Shown here: positions 1 through 6,834 of the stretch, piece after piece | How positions within the stretch are numbered: the stretch's first letter is position 1 | Layout: each line of letters starts with the position of its first letter | Assembly: GCA_937881255.1 (NCBI GenBank) | Contig: CALGFH010000240.1 | Span: 1 to 6,834 of the forward strand | Origin: an uncultured Actinomycetes bacterium | GTDB taxonomy: Bacteria; Actinomycetota; CALGFH01 | Reading direction: 5' to 3' | DNA length: 6,834 nucleotides | Translations under genes and position numbers: made by a program | The notes under the pieces: generated by a model | The model's database searches: none | Seen by the model: only the letters and a program-made list of their open reading frames with translations | Told to the model about the DNA's origin: nothing

Positions 1-344
1 CGCTCGGTCTCCTGGCGGTCCCGCTCGGCCTGGCGGTTCTGGGCGAGCAGGATCAGCGGGGCCGCGTACGACGCCTGCAGCGACAGGGCCAGGGTGAGCA
101 GGATGAACGGGTACGGGTCGAAGCCGGCCTCGCGGTCGCGGAAGAGCACGTTCCAGGCGACCCACAGCGTCACCACCGCCGTCTGGAACACCAGGTAGCG
201 CCCGGTGCCGAGGAACCGGGCGATCGCCTCCGAGAAGCGCCCGAACGCCTCCGGGTCGTAGTGGGGCTGGAGCTGGAGCCGGGCCGGCTGCCGCGGCGCC
301 CCCAGCGACCAGGCGCGCCGTCTCCCACCCGGCCGGACCCTCAC
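1..344 (-). CDS. DUF1003 domain membrane protein (partial, C-terminus beyond window)
   Basis: The first 114 codons are present; the 3' end lies outside the left edge. The product starts with a short arginine-rich segment (residues 1-20), then a region beginning YDPEAFGRFSEA (29-40), a first hydrophobic segment (about 48-66, ending WVAWN), a DPYPFILL motif (76-83) and a second hydrophobic segment (about 79-101) ending in LLAQNRQAERDR. The paired helices, the DPYPFILL motif and the AQNRQ motif are the hallmarks of DUF1003, a family of small inner-membrane proteins of unknown biochemical function. The GTG start at 344 is chosen because it forms a 4-base GTGA overlap with the stop of the upstream MgtE-N/CBS gene, typical of translational coupling, and because the family homology begins soon after it. 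Co-translation suggests it works with that protein, possibly as its membrane anchor; this is inference. Family assignment is firm, function is not. Confidence 0.9.
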   Translation of the reverse strand, partial: MRVRPGGRRRAWSLGAPRQPARLQLQPHYDPEAFGRFSEAIARFLGTGRYLVFQTAVVTLWVAWNVLFRDREAGFDPYPFILLTLALSLQASYAAPLILLAQNRQAERDRQETE

Positions 345-1582
345 CGGGCCACCCCGGCACCCCGCCGCCAGGCCTCGGGCAGCAGGTGGTCGAGCACGTC
401 GTCGATCGAGACCGCCCCCAGCAGCCGCCCCTGGGCGTCGCACACCGGCGCGGCCAGCAGGTCGTAGGTGGCCAGGTACTCGGCCACCCGCCGGGTCGGC
501 TCCTGGGGGCCGATGCAGTCCAGGTCGGTGTCGATGCAGGCCCCCAGCTCCTCGCTGGGCGGCTCCCGGAGCAGCCGCTGCAGGTAGGCCACGCCCAGGT
601 AGCGGCCGGTCGGGGTCTGGGTCGGGGCCCTGACCACGAACACCTGGGCGGCCAGGGCGGGCGGCAGGTCGGGGTCGCGGACCCGGGCCAGGGCCTCGGC
701 CACGGTGTCGGCGGCCCGCATGATCACCGGCTCGGTGGTCATCAGCCCCCCGGCCGTCTCCTCGTCGTAGACCAGCAGCCGCCGGACCGGCTCGGCCTCG
801 TCCGGCACCATCAGGGCCAGCAGCCGCGCCCGGTCGGCCTCGGTCAGCTCGCCCAGCAGGTCGGCGGCGTCGTCGGGGTCCATGGCCTCGAGCACGTCGG
901 CCGCCCGCTCGTCGCCCAGCCCGGCCAGCAGGACCGCCTGGAGCTCCTCGGGCAGCTCCTCCATGGCCTCGGCCAGCCGGTCGTCGTCCAGCCCGGCCAC
1001 CACCTCCTGCCTGGCCTGGACGGGCAGCGCCTGGAGGGCGGCGGCCAGGTCGGCCGGGCGCAGGTTGGCCAGGGCGGCCACCCGCCGCTCGGCCGACTCG
1101 GCCGGCTCCAGCCCGGCCACCTGCTCCCAGGGCAGCCGCAGGTGCTTGGCCCGCCGCCACGGCCGCAGCCCCCCGCCCGGCTCGAGCACGTCCAGGGCGG
1201 TCACCACCCACTCCTCCCGGACCCTGCCGATGGCCACGTCGTTGAGGCGCAGCTGCTTGCCCGTCTCCCGGTGCACCACCCGGGCGTCGAGCAGCTCCCC
1301 GATGACCAGGGTCTCCCCCTCCCGCTGCTGGAACGGCCGGAGATTCACCGACCCGGTGGACAGGGTGGCCCCGCTCTCGTCCAGCTCCCGGACCCGCCCG
1401 ACCCCGAGGAAGATCGGCCGCCGCTGGACCATCACCGTGAACCCCAGCACCGGCGGCGGCGCCCCCGACTCCCGCCTGGCGATCACCACATCCGCGATCC
1501 GCCCGATCGTCTCCCCGGTGGGCGCCAGCACCGGCAGCCGGGCCAACCGCGAGACGAACAGCTGCTCGCTCCCTGGAGCCAC
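341..1582 (-). CDS. PRC-barrel / MgtE N-terminal domain / CBS-pair protein without transport domain
   Basis: A 413-aa soluble protein. The N-terminus (about 8-70) and a second stretch (about 90-155) read as PRC-barrel-like beta segments (GETIGRIADVVI, then LRLNDVAIGRVREEWVV). Residues about 165-275 are the MgtE N-terminal superhelix of repeated acidic leucine-rich units (DERAADVLEAMDPDDAADLLGEL). The MgtE-type link ETAGGLMTTEPVIM (275-288) leads into two CBS domains (about 281-340 and 345-402). In true MgtE Mg2+ channels these cytosolic domains sense Mg2+ and gate a five-helix pore; that pore is absent here and no membrane segment is visible, so this is not itself a transporter. The GTG start at 1582 is 3 bases after the metH stop and is preceded by GAGGTGA. 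Its stop overlaps the next gene. It probably regulates or senses, perhaps with the DUF1003 partner or a channel encoded elsewhere. Database names such as magnesium transporter would overstate it. Confidence 0.88.
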   Translation of the reverse strand: MAPGSEQLFVSRLARLPVLAPTGETIGRIADVVIARRESGAPPPVLGFTVMVQRRPIFLGVGRVRELDESGATLSTGSVNLRPFQQREGETLVIGELLDARVVHRETGKQLRLNDVAIGRVREEWVVTALDVLEPGGGLRPWRRAKHLRLPWEQVAGLEPAESAERRVAALANLRPADLAAALQALPVQARQEVVAGLDDDRLAEAMEELPEELQAVLLAGLGDERAADVLEAMDPDDAADLLGELTEADRARLLALMVPDEAEPVRRLLVYDEETAGGLMTTEPVIMRAADTVAEALARVRDPDLPPALAAQVFVVRAPTQTPTGRYLGVAYLQRLLREPPSEELGACIDTDLDCIGPQEPTRRVAEYLATYDLLAAPVCDAQGRLLGAVSIDDVLDHLLPEAWRRGAGVAR

Positions 1583-1585
1583 GGG

Positions 1586-5041
<3,456 letters not shown>

Positions 5042-5048
5042 AAAGTCA

Positions 5049-5054
5049 AGCCTA
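5049..5054 (-). promoter_or_regulatory. metH: Putative -10 element for leaderless metH transcript
   Basis: On the minus strand TAGGCT (TAnnnT pattern) is followed by 7 bases (TGACTTT) and then the metH ATG. This spacing would put the transcription start on or next to the A of ATG, giving a leaderless mRNA, common in actinobacteria. No Shine-Dalgarno sequence precedes this ATG, which agrees. I see no good -35 hexamer at 16-18 bp. Confidence 0.5.
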
Positions 5055-5065
5055 GCCGATGCCGT

Positions 5066-5071
5066 TACCGT
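5066..5071 (+). promoter_or_regulatory. Putative -10 element for leaderless CPBP-family transcript
   Basis: TACCGT (TAnnnT pattern) is followed by 6 bases (GGTGCC) and the GTG start at 5078, the spacing expected for a leaderless mRNA. There is no Shine-Dalgarno sequence upstream of that GTG. No clear -35 hexamer is seen; at this distance the sequence is already inside the divergent metH promoter and start. Confidence 0.45.
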
Positions 5072-5077
5072 GGTGCC

Positions 5078-5860
5078 GTGGACACCTCCGAAGCCCCACC
5101 GCAGCCCACCCCGGACCCCGCCGGCCCGGGGCTCCCGCCCACCCTGCCCGGACGGCGGGTGCTGCGGGACGAGGTGGCGCTGGTGCTGGCCCTGTCGCTG
5201 GCCGCGTCGGCCCTGTACGCGATCGTCGACATCCTCTCGGCCCCCATCCGCGGGGTCGAGGCGCCCCTGTTCGCCGACGTCGGGCTGATCTACCAGCTGC
5301 TCAACCTGGCCACCTCGATCGTGCCGGTCGCCCTCGTCCTCCACCTCCTGCACCGCTCCGGCGAGTCGGCGGCCAGCATCGGCCTCGACGCCACCCGCCC
5401 CTGGAGCGACCTGCGCTGGGGGGTCGGCCTGGCCGCCCTGGTCGGCGGGGTCGGCATCGGCATCTACATCCTGGCCGTCGGCCTCGGGGTCAACCGCACC
5501 GTGGTCCCGATCCCCCCCACCGGCAACTGGTGGACGATCCCGGTGCTGCTGCTGGCCGCGGCCCGCAGCGGCCTGCTCGAAGAGGTGATCGTCTGCGGCT
5601 ACCTGCTCCGCCGCCTCGACCAGCTCGGCTGGTCCCCCACCAAGGCCCTCTGGACCAGTGCCCTCCTCCGCGGCGCCTACCACCTCTACCAGGGCTTCGG
5701 CGGCTTCTTCGGCAACCTCGCCCTCGGCCTGTTCTTCGGCCGCCTCTACCAGCTCCGCGGCCGCACCACCCCCCTGGTCATCGCCCACTTCCTGATCGAC
5801 GCCACCGCCGGCCTCGGCTACCTCGCCCTCCGCGGCCACGTCTGGTGGCTCCCCGGCTAG
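5078..5860 (+). CDS. CPBP family intramembrane metalloprotease (CAAX protease / bacteriocin-processing, ABI type)
   Basis: A 260-aa polytopic membrane protein. A proline-rich cytosolic N-terminus (1-27) leads to hydrophobic segments at about 32-53, 69-91, 114-137, 152-167, 206-222 and 232-250. The CPBP signature is present: the acidic pair E168-E169 (LLEEVIVCGYLLRRL), H202 in RGAYHLYQGFGGFFGN, and H237 with D241 in AHFLIDATAG. In eukaryotic Rce1 these residues form the metal site that cleaves prenylated CAAX proteins; bacterial members are linked to peptide processing, bacteriocin self-immunity or unknown roles. The arginine of the usual EExxxR motif is replaced by C173, and the FxxxH phenylalanine by R198. 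From memory, related actinobacterial proteins also vary at these places, so this may be a subfamily trait. The GTG at 5078 is the first usable start in frame and fits a leaderless promoter; V52 of the same frame region lies too close to the first helix to be preferred as a start. It is divergent from metH, and the substrate is unknown. Confidence 0.88.
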   Translation: MDTSEAPPQPTPDPAGPGLPPTLPGRRVLRDEVALVLALSLAASALYAIVDILSAPIRGVEAPLFADVGLIYQLLNLATSIVPVALVLHLLHRSGESAASIGLDATRPWSDLRWGVGLAALVGGVGIGIYILAVGLGVNRTVVPIPPTGNWWTIPVLLLAAARSGLLEEVIVCGYLLRRLDQLGWSPTKALWTSALLRGAYHLYQGFGGFFGNLALGLFFGRLYQLRGRTTPLVIAHFLIDATAGLGYLALRGHVWWLPG

Positions 5861-5886
5861 TTCCGCGGCTTGTCCACAGACTCCCG

Positions 5887-5900
5887 GTTCGCCGTCGAAC
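5887..5900 (+). repeat. Inverted repeat, candidate operator of the toxin-antitoxin module
   Basis: GTTCG-CCGT-CGAAC forms perfect 5-base arms around a 4-base centre. It overlaps the candidate -35 hexamer of the downstream two-gene module. A smaller one, GTGG-ATG-CCAC (5910-5920), abuts the candidate -10. Type II antitoxins usually repress their own promoter by binding short palindromes placed like this. The arms are short, so chance occurrence in GC-rich DNA is possible. Confidence 0.35.
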
Positions 5901-5923
5901 GCAGCCGGCGTGGATGCCACAAT
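5895..5923 (+). promoter_or_regulatory. Putative promoter of the toxin-antitoxin module
   Basis: TCGAAC at 5895-5900 and CACAAT at 5918-5923 are separated by 17 bp. The -10 differs from TATAAT at two positions, and the -35 is a weak match to TTGACA. Transcription would begin near 5930, shortly before the Shine-Dalgarno sequence at 5935-5940. It is the most AT-rich hexamer in the gap between the CPBP gene and the module. Confidence 0.4.
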
Positions 5924-5934
5924 CCTCCCCGGAG

Positions 5935-5940
5935 AGGAGG
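5935..5940 (+). promoter_or_regulatory. Ribosome binding site deciding the start of the 71-aa gene
   Basis: A perfect AGGAGG ends 7 bases before ATG at 5948 but only 1 base before the in-frame ATG at 5942. The spacing therefore favours 5948, although the adjoining GGAGAGG (5931-5937) could serve the upstream ATG. Confidence 0.75.
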
Positions 5941-5947
5941 GATGCCG

Positions 5948-6163
5948 ATGGAGCTGAGCGAGCGGGACCTTCAGTTGCGAGCCAAATACCGCCGGGAACT
6001 GGACGAGCAGTTCGAGCGGACGAAGAAGACGGGGTTCAAGAACGGCGCCGAGGCGTTGGAGGCACTCCGCGACCTGTTCGGGTCGGAGCAGGAGCTGGAA
6101 GAGTTCGGACGGTACATCCGTCGGATGCGGGAGGAGGAGCGCGCCCGGACCGGGCCCCAGTGA
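5948..6163 (+). CDS. Small charged protein, putative antitoxin partner of the PIN-domain gene
   Basis: A 71-aa protein beginning MELSERDLQLR, read from the ATG with the best-spaced Shine-Dalgarno sequence; an ATG two codons earlier (5942) is possible. It is rich in Glu, Arg, Lys and Leu and is probably almost all helical. There is a helix at about 3-27, a turn around TGFKNG (28-33), a second helix about 34-44, and a third at about 46-66 ending RRMREEERA. I do not recognise the family: there is no ribbon-helix-helix, AbrB or Phd pattern as in standard VapB antitoxins. The antitoxin role is inferred from position: it is upstream of a PIN-domain gene with a 1-base gap, is small and highly charged, and is preceded by a palindrome-containing promoter region. 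Its base composition is visibly less GC-rich than that of metH, suggesting acquisition. It could instead be an unrelated small protein. Confidence 0.72.
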   Translation: MELSERDLQLRAKYRRELDEQFERTKKTGFKNGAEALEALRDLFGSEQELEEFGRYIRRMREEERARTGPQ

Positions 6164-6164
6164 G

Positions 6165-6566
6165 ATGGCCCGCATCGTGCTCGACACCGACGTGGTGTCG
6201 AGATACCGGGCTGGTCGCCTTCCCTCAGGATTCGCCCGTCAGGTCGTCACCCACGACATCAGTATCGTCTTCGCCACCGCTGGTGAGCTGTGGAACTGGG
6301 CGCTGACCAGGCAGTGGGGGCGGCGCCGGCCGCGGTGGGCTCGAGCTGTGACTCGACAAGACGACGATCCTTCCCGCCGGCTTGAGGGTGGCCGAGGTCT
6401 GGGGGAGATTACGAGCGCAGCACAGCGACGTGGACGGCCCCGGCCGGTCAACGACAGCTGGATCGCCGCCTGCTGCATCGAAGGCGGGTTGCCGCTGCTC
6501 ACACTCAATCGCCGTGACTTCGCCGACTTCGCTGAGCAAGATGGGCTGGTCCTGGTCAGCGCTTAA
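6165..6566 (+). CDS. PIN-domain (VapC-like) toxin with a frame-shifted middle segment
   Basis: A 133-aa product. PIN-domain toxins are Mg2+-dependent ribonucleases that cut tRNA, rRNA or mRNA. The acidic residues are in frame: D7 and D9 in VLDTDVVSRY, E41 in AGELWNW, D97 in RPRPVNDSWIAACC, and D118 in TLNRRDFADF. However, residues about 53-80 (Arg-rich, then QDDDPSRRLEGGRG) do not resemble the family. The +1 frame over the same bases does: LDKTTILPAGLRVAEVWG (6352-6404) is what the family normally has between WG and the RRGRPRPVND motif. The stretch from W51-G52 to the conserved LP is 18 codons plus one base, and the frame is regained at the G run 6401-6405, one base short. This indicates one insertion and one deletion that cancel. 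In the shifted frame a TGA at 6349-6351 stands where relatives usually have Trp. The toxin may be inactive or altered, or there may be sequence errors. ATG at 6165 is 1 base after the partner's stop, with no close Shine-Dalgarno sequence, so translation is probably coupled. Confidence 0.82.
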   Translation: MARIVLDTDVVSRYRAGRLPSGFARQVVTHDISIVFATAGELWNWALTRQWGRRRPRWARAVTRQDDDPSRRLEGGRGLGEITSAAQRRGRPRPVNDSWIAACCIEGGLPLLTLNRRDFADFAEQDGLVLVSA

Positions 6567-6701
6567 GCGAGGAATCTTGCGATCGGGGGTCGATTGATCG
6601 GTCCGCCACGCGTCGAAGCGCCTGACGAACTCCACGCCGTCCCTGCGATTCGATCTGTGCAACTCATCCGTGCGACCGACCCTATCTGTGTAAACCGATC
6701 T

Positions 6702-6732
6702 CCGCGGCCCGCATGGCAGCTCCGGCCCGCGG
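6702..6732. repeat. GC-rich inverted repeat downstream of the PIN-domain gene
   Basis: CCGCGGCC (6702-6709) can pair with GG plus CCGCGG (6724-6732) with one bulged C, giving an 8-bp stem and a 14-base loop. There is no T tract after it, so it is not a canonical intrinsic terminator, but it is the strongest hairpin in the 228 bases between the PIN gene and the next possible start. The rest of that gap (6567-6794) shows only a 7-base direct repeat ATCTGTG (6653-6659 and 6684-6690) and no convincing gene. Confidence 0.35.
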
Positions 6733-6794
6733 GACGCTCCGCGCAACCAACCCGAGCATGCGCTGGGGCCCTGAGGGGCCGGGAGATTTCCGGC

Positions 6795-6834
6795 ATGGCC
6801 GAGCGGCGGAGCTGGATCCCGATGGAGGATGGGG
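6795..6834 (+). CDS. Possible start of an unidentified gene (partial)
   Basis: ATG at 6795 opens a frame reading MAERRSWIPMEDG to the right edge. GGGAG at 6781-6785 lies 9 bases upstream, an acceptable Shine-Dalgarno sequence. It sits in the loop of a short hairpin (GCCGG 6778-6782 pairing with CCGGC 6790-6794) that ends directly at the ATG. Thirteen codons are too few to name a product. Another plus-strand ATG at 6759 in a different frame is also open to the edge, but it has no obvious ribosome site. This is a tentative call. Confidence 0.28.
   Translation, partial: MAERRSWIPMEDG

Noticed and set aside
5861..5910. A transcription terminator after the CPBP gene.
   Set aside because: The only hairpin is the short GTTCG/CGAAC repeat with no T tract; it fits an operator better than a terminator.
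5870..5947. A 26-residue N-terminal extension of the 71-aa protein from TTG at 5870.
   Set aside because: The perfect AGGAGG at 5935-5940 lies inside it, correctly spaced for ATG 5948, and the extension contains the putative promoter and palindromes.
5042..6187. A 382-codon N-terminal extension of metH on the minus strand.
   Set aside because: It is antisense to the CPBP gene, the 71-aa gene and the start of the PIN gene, is Gly/Ala/Glu/Asp-rich with no domain, and MetH homology begins just after the ATG at 5041.
5059..6306. A 415-aa plus-strand frame across the CPBP gene and the toxin-antitoxin module.
   Set aside because: It is an out-of-frame Pro/Arg/His-rich shadow; the CPBP signature and the PIN motifs are in other frames.
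6225..6746. A 173-aa minus-strand frame opposite the PIN gene and the region to its right.
   Set aside because: There is no recognisable motif, the larger part is antisense to the PIN gene, and I see no ribosome site or homology. A small gene here cannot be fully excluded.

Overview
The window is very GC-rich chromosomal DNA with strong G/C bias at third codon positions, GTG starts, tight gene packing and actinobacterial-type proteins. It most likely comes from a high-GC actinobacterium (Actinomycetota); the genus cannot be read from the sequence. There are no rRNA, tRNA, CRISPR or insertion sequences that I can see.

Left part (1-5041, minus strand): one compact transcription unit read right to left. 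First is a full-length cobalamin-dependent methionine synthase (metH, 1151 aa). Three bases after its stop comes a soluble protein built from a PRC-barrel, an MgtE N-terminal domain and a CBS pair, with no transport channel. A DUF1003 two-helix membrane protein follows, its GTG start overlapping the previous stop in a GTGA motif; it runs off the left edge. The last two are probably translationally coupled and may act together at the membrane in Mg2+ or stress sensing; this is inference.

Middle (5042-5860): a 36-bp divergent intergenic region separates metH from a CPBP (CAAX protease/bacteriocin-processing type) membrane protein on the plus strand. On each strand a TAnnnT -10 hexamer lies 6 or 7 bases before the start codon, so both genes look leaderless.

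Right part (5861-6834, plus strand): a less GC-rich segment that looks like an acquired toxin-antitoxin module. A 71-aa charged protein of unrecognised family is followed after 1 base by a PIN-domain (VapC-like) gene. The PIN gene is the oddest item here: its middle portion (about 6321-6404) reads as the expected family sequence in the +1 frame, while both ends, with all the acidic active-site residues, are in the annotated frame. This implies two compensating indels. An inverted repeat and a promoter-like element lie upstream of the module. The 228 bases after it hold a GC hairpin and no convincing complete gene; a new plus-strand gene may start at 6795.

I do not see a clearly new multi-gene system. 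The items most worth checking are the double-frameshifted toxin with its unknown partner, the paired leaderless promoters, and the metH/MgtE-N/DUF1003 coupling.
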